The notes: a model not told the origin generated them from the sequence alone. Counted from the stretch's first letter, positions 1 through 6,333 are shown. The stretch is DNA of 8,598 bases from Methyloglobulus sp. (GCA_013140405.1 JABFSV010000053.1:1-8598); one strand, 5' to 3'. A program made the numbers and translations.

Positions 1-149
1 AATTGCTGGCAATGGGCTTAACGCCAGGCACAGAATTCAGCATTACTCGGTTTGCGCCTATGGGTGATCCGGTCGAGATTAAATTGCGGGGATTTGCCCT
101 CACACTTCGTAAGGATGAAGCCTCAGTTTTGCAAATCGAGAAACTTTGA
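1..149 (+). CDS. feoA: FeoA, small cytosolic partner of FeoB (3' end only)
   Basis: This is the C-terminal 48 codons of FeoA, read from base 3 to the TGA at 147-149; the 5' part lies outside the window. The peptide opens LLAMGLTPG and continues with ITRFAPMGDPVEIKLRG and FALTLRK, the pattern of the second half of a FeoA SH3-like domain (a typical family member is about 75-85 residues). FeoA is a cytosolic protein that supports Fe(II) uptake by FeoB, probably by contacting the FeoB cytosolic domain; its exact role is unsettled. Its stop shares one base with the feoB ATG (TGATG at 147-151), which points to co-transcription and translational coupling. The identification rests on the peptide pattern plus its place directly before feoB. 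The promoter and any Fur or FNR sites would lie upstream, outside the window. Confidence 0.93.
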   Translation, partial: LLAMGLTPGTEFSITRFAPMGDPVEIKLRGFALTLRKDEASVLQIEKL

Positions 150-2470
150 TGGTTAACCGCTTTACGGTGGGGGTGGTCGGTAATCCTAATTGCGGAAAAT
201 CGACGCTGTTCAATGCGCTCACTGGTGCCAGCCAGCATGTCGGCAACTGGCCAGGTGTCACCGTAGAAAAAAAGACCGGTGAATATCGCTTCAACGACCA
301 GCTAATACAAGTAGTAGACCTTCCAGGGACTTATTCGCTAGAGTCATCGGACGATCAAGTGTCCTTGGATGAAAAGGTTGCCAGGGATTATGTCGCCTCT
401 GGTAATGCTGACCTCATCATCAATATTGTCGATGCCTCTAACATAGAGCGAAATCTTTATTTAACGTCCCAGCTTCTTGAAATGAAAGTGCCGATGGTAT
501 TGGCGCTCAATATGATGGATATTGTCAAGCAGCGCAGCATCAAGATAGACTTGGAATTTATTTCCCAGCAATTGGGATGCCCAGTTGTGGCGATTTCAGC
601 GGCAAGCAAGAATGGCATCGCTAACTTGAAAGAGGTCATCAGCCTTGCCGCACAAAATAGGCCGATACCTACCGTAATTATTCATTACCCTTCAGCGTTA
701 GAGCAAGCAATTAATGAACTTTCCTCAGCCCTAAAAATATTCCACTATCCTTGCGATTTACGCTGGCTGGCTATCCGCTTGTTAGAAGGCGATACATTGG
801 CCAAACAAACTGCCAATCCCACTATACTGCCTTTGGTTTCGGAATTGCAAAACAGGGTTGAAGATGAAACCAACGATGAAATTGACATACTGGCTGCCGA
901 TGCCCGCTATGGATTCGTCAATCAATTGACGCAAGCCGCTGTTTGTCGATTAACTGATGTAGGGCGGCGTACCACAGATAAGATTGACCGTATCGTGTTA
1001 AACCGATTTTTGGGTATCCCCGTCTTTCTGATGGTCATGTACGCGATGTTCATGTTCACCATTAACATGGGTAGCGCATTTATTGATTTCTTCGACCAAG
1101 TCGTCGGCGCGTTATTGGTTGATGGCTTAGCTGAACAGCTTGGGAAATTGAATTGGCCACAATGGCTGATTGTTTTGGTCGCCAATGGCACGGGTGGTGG
1201 GGTTCAGGTGGTTGCCACGTTCATCCCAATTGTCGGTTTCCTATTCCTGTTTTTGTCAGCCTTGGAAGATTCAGGTTACATGGCTAGGGCAGCGTTTGTG
1301 ATGGACAGGTTCATGCGGATGATCGGCTTGCCAGGTAAATCATTCGTACCCATGATCGTCGGTTTTGGGTGTAACGTACCGGCGATTATGGCGACCCGTA
1401 CGTTAGAAAGCCGACGGGATAGGATACTGACTAACCTCATGAACCCGTTTATGTCCTGTGGTGCGCGGTTGCCGGTGTACGCCTTGTTTGCCGCCGCGTT
1501 TTTCCCGACAGGTGGGCAAAACATGGTATTTGGCTTGTATCTGCTAGGTATTGTGGTTGCCGTTTTGACGGGCTTGATTATGCGACATACCTTATTCAAG
1601 GGCGAGTCGATGCCGTTTATCATGGAACTGCCGACTTATCATCTACCGACCGTAAGAGGCGTTTTGACAAGAACCTGGGATAGGCTTCGGTCATTTTTGT
1701 TCAATGCCGGAAAAGTCATAGTGCCGATGGTATTGGTGTTAAATTTCCTGAATGCCTTGGGTACGGACGGCACATTGGGGCATGAAGACAGCAACAAATC
1801 GGTGTTAAGCGCCATAGGTAAAAGCCTTACGCCTTTGTTTAAGCCGATGGGGATAAGCAATGACAACTGGCCCGCAACAGTGGGAATTTTCACTGGCGTA
1901 ATGGCTAAAGAAGCCGTCGTTGGCACCTTGGATGCCTTGTATGGACAGATGGGTGCAATAGATGGCGAACCATCTGAAAAACCGCCATTTAAGCTGAGCG
2001 TAGCGTTAATCGACGCATGCAAGACGATTCCCAAAAACTTCGCGGAACTTGCCGATAACGTACTCGATCCCTTAGGACTTAACATTGGCAACGTGCAAGA
2101 CATCAATGCCGCAGCCAGCGAACAGGAAGTCCAAACCGCCACCTTTGCAGCTATGCAGCGCAGCTTTGACGGCAAAACGGGCGCGTTTGCCTACTTGCTG
2201 TTCATCCTGCTTTATGCGCCTTGTGTGACCGCGACAGCAGCTATTTTCAGGGAAACCAACCTCAATTGGACGGTATTTGTCGTGGTTTGGACGACGGGGA
2301 TAGCCTATATTACCGCTGCCGTCTTTTATCAAGTAATGACTTACAGCGAGCATCCCGAATATTCCCTGGTTTGGATAACTGGTTTGCTGTTGGCGTTTGT
2401 TACCGTGCTGTTTGGCCTTTGGCTGTTAGGCAGAAATACCCAGGCCCATCATAAGGAGGTCATGCAATGA
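149..2470 (+). CDS. feoB: FeoB, ferrous iron permease with N-terminal G domain
   Basis: This 773-residue protein takes up Fe(II) across the inner membrane. The N-terminal G domain shows G1 GNPNCGKST (residues 11-19), a G2 threonine in PGVTVEKK (T38), G3 DLPG (57-60), G4 NMMD (121-124) and G5 SAAS (150-153). A soluble helical linker follows to about residue 270. The membrane part begins near residue 283 (NRFLGIPVFLMV). The first gate motif is GFGCNVPA (405-412, conserved Cys408). The second gate region is LLYAPCVTATAA, with Cys692. One more hydrophobic segment lies near the C-terminus. The length matches the usual 770-780 residues of gammaproteobacterial FeoB. I chose ATG 149 because it overlaps the feoA stop; a TTG at 146 would add only one residue. 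Only a weak GAG precedes it (138-140), so initiation probably relies on coupling to feoA. The frame is intact and all key motifs are present. The C-terminal end overlaps feoC by four bases. Confidence 0.98.
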   Translation: MVNRFTVGVVGNPNCGKSTLFNALTGASQHVGNWPGVTVEKKTGEYRFNDQLIQVVDLPGTYSLESSDDQVSLDEKVARDYVASGNADLIINIVDASNIERNLYLTSQLLEMKVPMVLALNMMDIVKQRSIKIDLEFISQQLGCPVVAISAASKNGIANLKEVISLAAQNRPIPTVIIHYPSALEQAINELSSALKIFHYPCDLRWLAIRLLEGDTLAKQTANPTILPLVSELQNRVEDETNDEIDILAADARYGFVNQLTQAAVCRLTDVGRRTTDKIDRIVLNRFLGIPVFLMVMYAMFMFTINMGSAFIDFFDQVVGALLVDGLAEQLGKLNWPQWLIVLVANGTGGGVQVVATFIPIVGFLFLFLSALEDSGYMARAAFVMDRFMRMIGLPGKSFVPMIVGFGCNVPAIMATRTLESRRDRILTNLMNPFMSCGARLPVYALFAAAFFPTGGQNMVFGLYLLGIVVAVLTGLIMRHTLFKGESMPFIMELPTYHLPTVRGVLTRTWDRLRSFLFNAGKVIVPMVLVLNFLNALGTDGTLGHEDSNKSVLSAIGKSLTPLFKPMGISNDNWPATVGIFTGVMAKEAVVGTLDALYGQMGAIDGEPSEKPPFKLSVALIDACKTIPKNFAELADNVLDPLGLNIGNVQDINAAASEQEVQTATFAAMQRSFDGKTGAFAYLLFILLYAPCVTATAAIFRETNLNWTVFVVVWTTGIAYITAAVFYQVMTYSEHPEYSLVWITGLLLAFVTVLFGLWLLGRNTQAHHKEVMQ
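2453..2460 (+). promoter_or_regulatory. Strong ribosome binding site for feoC
   Basis: AAGGAGGT is a near-perfect anti-16S match, six bases before the ATG at 2467 and inside the end of feoB. It fixes the feoC start and suggests feoC can be initiated efficiently on its own, not only by coupling. Confidence 0.9.
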
Positions 2471-2691
2471 TTCTGTCTGATTTGCGGAGCTATCTGCAAG
2501 AACAAAAGCGTGTAGCTTTGAAGGATATGGAGATGCGCTTCAATATTGATGCCGATGCTTTGCGAGGAATGCTGGGCAAATGGATCAATAAAGGTTACGT
2601 CAGAAAGCTACCTTCAGGAACGTCATGTTCTTCAGGTTGCTGTAAATGTGATCCCGCCTTAACCGAGCTTTATGAATGGATTGAAAGGTAA
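2467..2691 (+). CDS. feoC: FeoC, small winged-helix protein with a cysteine cluster
   Basis: This 74-residue protein has the FeoC layout. An N-terminal winged-helix segment (residues 2-48, with LSDLRSYLQEQ, RFNIDADALRGML and GKWINKGYVRKL) is followed by a short loop carrying four cysteines, CSSGCCKC (Cys54, 58, 59 and 61), and a final helix ending YEWIER. Known FeoC proteins bind the FeoB cytosolic domain. In enterobacteria FeoC has been reported to protect FeoB from proteolysis, and the cysteine loop in some members can carry an oxygen-sensitive iron-sulfur cluster. Whether this one does cannot be told from sequence. The start overlaps the feoB stop (ATGA, 2467-2470), so it is the third gene of the operon. 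FeoC is mostly restricted to gammaproteobacteria, which supports the host assignment. Confidence 0.93.
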   Translation: MILSDLRSYLQEQKRVALKDMEMRFNIDADALRGMLGKWINKGYVRKLPSGTSCSSGCCKCDPALTELYEWIER

Positions 2692-2733
2692 ACAGGATTA
2701 TCTGCCGTTTTAAATGTATTCCCCAAAATTGAT

Positions 2734-2760
2734 TTGAGTGGTGTAGCTGACTCAAGTTTT
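2734..2760 (+). terminator. Weak candidate terminator after the feo operon
   Basis: TTGAGT (2734-2739) can pair with ACTCAA (2750-2755) around a 10-base loop, and a GTTTT tract follows. It lies 42 bases after the feoC stop, where an operon terminator is expected. The stem is only 6 bp and AT-rich, so termination could instead be Rho-dependent or lie further on. Confidence 0.3.
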
Positions 2761-3144
2761 CAACTTAGCTAATGATTGCCCAAGATTGGACGTTAAGTTC
2801 GCTTAGGTTCAGCTCATTAGCGCAAGTCATCATTCAATTTGCTCACATTTAGCCAAAGCGCAATATCTACAGCTAGATCGTTCCAGTAGGGATTGCTAAA
2901 TCTCGATTTGATTTACAGATAAATAGCTAGACAAAAAGCTACGAGAACAATTTGTCCAAAAGTTGTTAAAGAGCCTAATGTCATCGGCATTTAGAGTTTT
3001 CTTGATTGAAAGAGGACAGAAACCTAGTTTCCATTTCTGTAGAGAAGCTATCTACACGTCATGTAGGTAACCAAATGATTGGTAAGTAAATGCTTACAAA
3101 AAAACGCCTTATTCCCCGCTTAATTTTTACCCAAATAATCCCAG

Positions 3145-3168
3145 ACCTTAGGTGTCACTAAGGTTTTT
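3145..3168 (+). terminator. Candidate Rho-independent terminator
   Basis: ACCTTAG (3145-3151) and CTAAGGT (3158-3164) form a perfect 7-bp stem around a 6-base loop and run straight into TTTT (3165-3168). The geometry fits an intrinsic terminator on the + strand, though the stem is short. It lies about 450 bases after feoC and 80 before the next mini-ORF, so it could be a second feo stop or an insulator for the leader region. Confidence 0.4.
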
Positions 3169-3236
3169 ACCTGAGTCATTTTCAGGTTTTGCCCTAATTT
3201 CAATTATTTCAACTTAAGGTAACCTAGTCCACAGGG

Positions 3237-3276
3237 AGGAAGTATGCGCGTTTCAAAAGGGCTTCCTACCAGGAAG
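3237..3276 (+). promoter_or_regulatory. Switch-like competing hairpins over a Shine-Dalgarno sequence
   Basis: AGGAAG at 3237-3242, part of the Shine-Dalgarno region of the mini-ORF at 3244, is exactly complementary to CTTCCT at 3262-3267. CTTCCT is also exactly complementary to a second AGGAAG at 3271-3276, across a tight 3-base loop (ACC). The two 6-bp pairings exclude each other: one hides the ribosome binding site, the other frees it. This order (site, anti-site, anti-anti-site) is what translational attenuators and riboswitch expression platforms use. What is seen is the complementarity; regulation is inferred. Confidence 0.35.
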
Positions 3277-3303
3277 AGTAGGGCTAAAACGTTCATTACT
3301 TAG
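3244..3303 (+). CDS. Possible 19-residue basic leader peptide
   Basis: ATG 3244 opens a 19-codon frame ending in TAG at 3301-3303. The peptide MRVSKGLPTRKSRAKTFIT has three Arg and three Lys and no hydrophobic segment. The reason to take it seriously is GGGAGGA at 3234-3240, a strong Shine-Dalgarno sequence, although the spacer of about 4 bases is on the short side. The same bases take part in a pair of mutually exclusive hairpins listed separately. The peptide resembles nothing I know. It could be a regulatory uORF, a tiny protein or chance; shortness makes codon statistics useless. Confidence 0.3.
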   Translation: MRVSKGLPTRKSRAKTFIT

Positions 3304-3316
3304 GTACTTGATAGGT

Positions 3317-3340
3317 ATTTATACGTATATACGCATAAAT
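3317..3340. repeat. 24-bp near-perfect palindrome, operator-like
   Basis: The left half ATTTATACGTAT (3317-3328) and the reverse complement of the right half ATACGCATAAAT (3329-3340) agree at 11 of 12 positions. The inner core CGTATATACG (3324-3333) is a perfect palindrome. Continuous dyads of this size are typical binding sites for dimeric regulators. It lies 16 bases upstream of the 11-bp tandem repeat. Confidence 0.45.
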
Positions 3341-3356
3341 TTAAGCGGGTATATTT

Positions 3357-3378
3357 ATACACCGAACATACACCGAAA
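3357..3378. repeat. Two tandem 11-bp units, ATACACCGAA(C/A)
   Basis: ATACACCGAAC (3357-3367) is followed immediately by ATACACCGAAA (3368-3378); ten of eleven bases are identical. The 11-bp period places both copies on the same face of the helix, as for response regulators that bind tandem direct repeats. Only two copies are present, so this is not an iteron array. It sits just downstream of the 24-bp near-palindrome. Confidence 0.4.
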
Positions 3379-3664
3379 CTGATGAAAAAATATTGCGGTG
3401 TTTAGGATTCTCGACCTAGCTTTTGATAAGGCTGAGGCCGTGTATGCCGGACGTAATATAGAGTTTTTCGTGTTTTAAAAAGTTACTGGTTTTAAGTCTC
3501 AAAGAAGGCCGAGTGATTTAAAGCAAGTGCTTTATAAACTGTGTTTAATTGTATAAGAAAACATGGCGTTGTCAAGAAATAAATAATCGTTGATTAAATT
3601 ATTTTTGGCTTACTGACTATTGGATGTGTTGGATCACTTTTAAGGATAAGGATATTAAGGAAAC

Positions 3665-3707
3665 AAGCGGATTAGTCGCTTGAATGGTCGAAAGCGACTA
3701 ATCGCTT
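3665..3707. repeat. Nested inverted repeat built from AAGCG/CGCTT
   Basis: Two arms, AAGCG-N7-CGCTT (3665-3681) and AAGCG-N6-CGCTT (3692-3707), are each small inverted repeats. The arms also pair with each other along their full length: 16 bp with a single bulged G at 3669 and a 10-base loop (3682-3691). The transcript could therefore form one long hairpin or two short ones, and the DNA offers two similar dyads about 27 bp apart. No T-run follows, so it is not an ordinary terminator. It lies about 150 bases upstream of the gene at 3855, in its probable leader. Confidence 0.6.
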
Positions 3708-3734
3708 CTGATTATGGATTGAAGAAAACTACAA

Positions 3735-3761
3735 CTTTTACTGAAGGGGACTTTTAGTGAA
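3735..3761 (+). repeat. Short direct repeat CTTTTA(C/G)TGAA around an SD-like sequence
   Basis: CTTTTACTGAA (3735-3745) recurs as CTTTTAGTGAA (3751-3761), ten of eleven bases matching, with a 16-base period. The GAAGGGGA between and within the copies is the ribosome binding site of the mini-ORF starting at 3757. It may be chance in AT-rich DNA. Confidence 0.3.
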
Positions 3762-3840
3762 AACAACCTTGATAAGGGAAGGGGTCGCGGGTTTGGTCTT
3801 TGCCAACGACGTTGACATCTTTGCGAAACATACAACGTAA
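3757..3840 (+). CDS. Possible 27-residue uORF coupled to the next gene
   Basis: GTG 3757 opens a 27-codon frame ending in TAA at 3838-3840. The peptide begins MKTTLIREGVAGLVFANDVD and ends in AKHTT. GAAGGGGA at 3743-3750, six bases before the GTG, is a good Shine-Dalgarno sequence. The stop overlaps an ATG that is in frame with the large downstream gene (TAATG, 3838-3842), and the better start of that gene is 15 bases further on. A ribosome finishing this frame would stop next to the downstream initiation site, so translational coupling is plausible. There is no hydrophobic segment or known motif. Conservation in relatives would be needed to believe it. Confidence 0.33.
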   Translation: MKTTLIREGVAGLVFANDVDIFAKHTT

Positions 3841-3842
3841 TG

Positions 3843-3848
3843 AAGGAA
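3843..3848 (+). promoter_or_regulatory. Ribosome binding site fixing the start at 3855
   Basis: AAGGAA lies six bases before ATG 3855. It decides between this start and the in-frame ATG at 3840, which has no Shine-Dalgarno sequence at a usable distance. Confidence 0.7.
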
Positions 3849-3854
3849 TTTAAC

Positions 3855-6254
3855 ATGAATATAAATGAACATAAGACAGACAAAGACAAGCTACGTAATG
3901 CAATACGTACTGTCTTGGCTGGGTCAATTTTAGTAAGTGGCATGGCAAATGCCGTGCTGCGTGACCACGGCCCGTTAAATGCAACGTGGTTTCCCGACTG
4001 GTATCGTGACACCAACGGCTTAGCAATGGGTCAATGTATTTATGCCGATGACGGCGGCAACGGCCCACTTTGTTTGACTGGCCCAGCTGATTCCAACCCA
4101 AATGGTTTCGCTGGTAACATTGGTGATGAAGCGTTTTATTCCGCGACTGACGTCACGATTCCTATTTCAGGCGGCTCCTTCCTATGGCTGGGTCACTTGG
4201 AAATGGCATACGGCAGCGCATCGGGTTCACCTCCAGCAGTTCGGACTGCCACTACACCAGCTACCGAGATCGTATTCTCACGCGAGCGTATGAGAATTGA
4301 CCTTCCAACCACCAACGACGGTTCCTGTTCCGGGGTATACACCATACGCACACCTTTTGCCGTTCATACCTTTGAGCTAGAAGAAGGACCGCGTGCGTTG
4401 TTTTATACCGACGATATCCAGCCTATCATGGGTGATTATAATGCCGTGCTAGCAGGCCACACTGGGCCTTTCCTAACTTGGGACGTGGGCGGAGATGGCG
4501 TAAATCCTGTTAGTTCTGCAAACCCTGTCGTAAGTATTACCCCCCCAGTCGGACCAGTCCGTAAATACGTCGGTGATCCAAATCAACTCCACACGTTTGT
4601 CGGTAGTACCATCCCAGCAGGGGCAGGTCACTTAGATAAGGGTTTCAACAACTATGTGGAGATCACACCGCCTACTTTGTGTGATTTGGGCGCTGGCGCT
4701 GGTGTAGCTTTATTCGAAGATACTGCGGCTATTTCTGGGTTGATGTGGGATCTGCCCATTGCCGACCCGACCAATATTACTAAAGCAACTTACACACGTG
4801 ACGGGACTACAGCTGGGTTGGATGTTTGGGCATCTGCTTCTAAAAACCAGAACCTGGTATTGACTGCCGCAGACAGCGGGTCGCAACACTTGCCTAGCGT
4901 CACCATGAGTGAAGAAACTAAGGATGGTGCTGTTACAGGTTTTTACCATGCCCATCTTGAATTTGATCCAAACCAAACCCTCCCTAACCAAGTCAGCGTG
5001 GCCAATCTCAGTAGCAATCCAGTCGCTCGTGATAAGGCTGTGGTGGTAGATGAGGTTGTGGTTACCAAATCCACCTACGATTCAGCTAGTAAGAAACTGT
5101 GCATCACTGCTCATTCTGGCGATGAAAACACTCCCGTTCCTTTGCGTCTTGAAGCGCCAGGTTATGGTGCATTTGGCGCTGCAACAGCAGGTTGTCCCGT
5201 TGTGGCTGGCAATGATGTGGTTTTGGAAAAAGATCTGAATGACTTCATTGGGGATTTCCGGCTTCCACCAGAAGGTATCTTGATAAAGTCGGACAAGGGT
5301 GGACAAGAAACCAGCCAGCCGTCGATGATCAGAAAAGGCATCCCGGATGGATTAAATGTCCGTGCTGTGGATGATGTTTTCACGGGCGTTGAAGGTACAG
5401 GCGTGACTAGTCTAAACCTTGTCGATGCGAATCCAGCTATAGCAGATACAGCTCCAACTAACCACCGTATCGTGGTGGTTAGCCAGCCTGAAATCGGCAC
5501 CGTTACTGCTCCAGACAATGGCGGCAGCGTCAGCTACCAAGCGGTAGAAGGTATGCCTACTTCAACTCAGAGCTTCTACTACGCCATACAAGATACGACT
5601 GATGAGACTGTATCAAATGTAGCAAAAGTAGAGCTGGGCATTACTCAAGTCATTCCACCGCCAGTGGGTGTTGCCGATAGGCAGGGTGTATTCCGTACCA
5701 GCGCAGGATCGACTATTAATGTCCTAGCCAATGACGTGACCGGCTTGACTAACACTGCAATCGATCCAAACTCGATTCAAATAGCAACAGCTCCAGCTCG
5801 CGGTACGGCAACAGTTGCCAATGGCGCAATCACCTACACACCGGTGGGTCAAAGTGGGACTGCAACCAACACATTAGACACATTTACCTACACGGTGGCT
5901 AATGTTAGCGGCTCACGCTCAATACCTATCACGGTGCAAGTTGTCTTGAAGTCAGCAGCCGAAGCCGTGGCCTTCCAACGCGTCCGCTTTAACGGTGGCT
6001 GGAATATTCGCTTCACCAGTAGTTATGCAGGTGCCGCTGGTGCCGTCACCTTGGCGCCAACCGCTTCTTGTGCGTTGACTGCAAACCCAGGAGCTCCAGC
6101 CAATGTTGGGCCAATCGGTAGTACTGTCAGCCCGACTGCTGGAGCCAACAGCTATGTGGTAGGCGGTGGAACCCCAGTACCATCAGGTAATAACTGGACT
6201 GTACGTTGCACCACGAGCAGTGGTGGTTTCCAAAGCCGGACTGGAACGCTGTAA
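3855..6254 (+). CDS. Large secreted protein with Ig/cadherin-like repeats, function unknown
   Basis: This 799-residue protein is predicted to be exported. A charged N-terminus, a hydrophobic run (AIRTVLAGSILVSGMANA) and an ANA site give Sec signal-peptide cleavage after residue 33. The mature N-terminal module carries WFPDWYRDTNGLAMGQC (45-61), DEAFY (91-95), VGDPN (239-243) and FNNYVE (264-269). I remember this combination from uncharacterised secreted proteins of proteobacteria, without a known activity. Residues 500-597 and 601-696 form two Ig/cadherin-like beta domains; the second has the VLANDV motif (623-628) common in bacterial cadherin/VCBS-type repeats. The last 98 residues (702-799) look like another beta module with two cysteines (739, 785) that could form a disulfide. 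I see no transmembrane helix at the C-terminus, no LPXTG, no PEP-CTERM signal and no beta-barrel, so it is probably periplasmic or released. The start at 3855 is set by the ribosome binding site. A C7 run (4540-4546) lies inside the intact frame. A structural or adhesive role is a guess. Confidence 0.9.
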   Translation: MNINEHKTDKDKLRNAIRTVLAGSILVSGMANAVLRDHGPLNATWFPDWYRDTNGLAMGQCIYADDGGNGPLCLTGPADSNPNGFAGNIGDEAFYSATDVTIPISGGSFLWLGHLEMAYGSASGSPPAVRTATTPATEIVFSRERMRIDLPTTNDGSCSGVYTIRTPFAVHTFELEEGPRALFYTDDIQPIMGDYNAVLAGHTGPFLTWDVGGDGVNPVSSANPVVSITPPVGPVRKYVGDPNQLHTFVGSTIPAGAGHLDKGFNNYVEITPPTLCDLGAGAGVALFEDTAAISGLMWDLPIADPTNITKATYTRDGTTAGLDVWASASKNQNLVLTAADSGSQHLPSVTMSEETKDGAVTGFYHAHLEFDPNQTLPNQVSVANLSSNPVARDKAVVVDEVVVTKSTYDSASKKLCITAHSGDENTPVPLRLEAPGYGAFGAATAGCPVVAGNDVVLEKDLNDFIGDFRLPPEGILIKSDKGGQETSQPSMIRKGIPDGLNVRAVDDVFTGVEGTGVTSLNLVDANPAIADTAPTNHRIVVVSQPEIGTVTAPDNGGSVSYQAVEGMPTSTQSFYYAIQDTTDETVSNVAKVELGITQVIPPPVGVADRQGVFRTSAGSTINVLANDVTGLTNTAIDPNSIQIATAPARGTATVANGAITYTPVGQSGTATNTLDTFTYTVANVSGSRSIPITVQVVLKSAAEAVAFQRVRFNGGWNIRFTSSYAGAAGAVTLAPTASCALTANPGAPANVGPIGSTVSPTAGANSYVVGGGTPVPSGNNWTVRCTTSSGGFQSRTGTL

Positions 6255-6280
6255 AGCCGGTCGGACTGATAGGGAAGTCT

Positions 6281-6316
6281 AAAAAACACGGCGGTCACTT
6301 CAGGGTGGTCGCCGTG
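6281..6316 (-). terminator. Strong stem-loop shaped as a minus-strand terminator
   Basis: CACGGCGGTCACT (6287-6299) pairs with GGTGGTCGCCGTG (6304-6316) around a 4-base loop: 13 bp including three G-U pairs, with seven uninterrupted Watson-Crick pairs at the base. Six A residues (6281-6286) flank the left side, so a minus-strand transcript would carry the stem followed by UUUUUU, a textbook intrinsic terminator. On the + strand no U-run follows. It lies 32 bases after the stop of the gene at 3855, so it may also protect or end that mRNA with help from other factors. Confidence 0.55.
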
Positions 6317-6333
6317 AACCCTAACAAATCAGA

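Larger units (their letters stand above)
2692..3854. other. Long intergenic region with no ordinary gene
   Basis: About 1.16 kb separates feoC from the next convincing gene. I found no reading frame that looks like a normal protein on either strand, and no recognisable decayed gene, tRNA or named riboswitch. The stretch is visibly AT-richer than its neighbours. The first 450 bases show only short inverted repeats, including GCTAATGA (2768-2775) against TCATTAGC (2814-2821), and TGTAGA/TCTACA at 3038-3056. From about 3145 onward structure becomes dense; the individual elements are listed separately. A possible sigma-70 promoter, TTGTCA at 3569-3574 followed 17 bases later by GATTAA, is too weak to annotate on its own. 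The most likely reading is the intergenic end of the feo operon followed by a long promoter and leader for the gene at 3855. Confidence 0.6.

Noticed and set aside
146..148. TTG as the feoB start
   Set aside because: It adds one residue before an ATG that overlaps the feoA stop; the ATG is the natural start.
1639..2175. 178-codon minus-strand frame inside feoB
   Set aside because: It lies fully opposite feoB and has no family features; it is an antisense shadow of a conserved gene.
2768..2821. Inverted repeat GCTAATGA/TCATTAGC as insertion-sequence ends
   Set aside because: The 38 bases between them cannot hold a transposase and no target duplication is visible.
3357..3378. Replication iterons or a CRISPR fragment
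   Set aside because: There are only two 11-bp copies with no spacers and no replication or Cas gene nearby.
3812..3840. TTGACA at 3812 as a -35 box for the gene at 3855
   Set aside because: No acceptable -10 at 16-18 bases, and transcription would start at or beyond the start codon.
3840..3842. ATG 3840 as start of the large secreted protein
   Set aside because: No Shine-Dalgarno sequence at a usable distance, whereas ATG 3855 has AAGGAA six bases upstream and gives a cleaner signal peptide.
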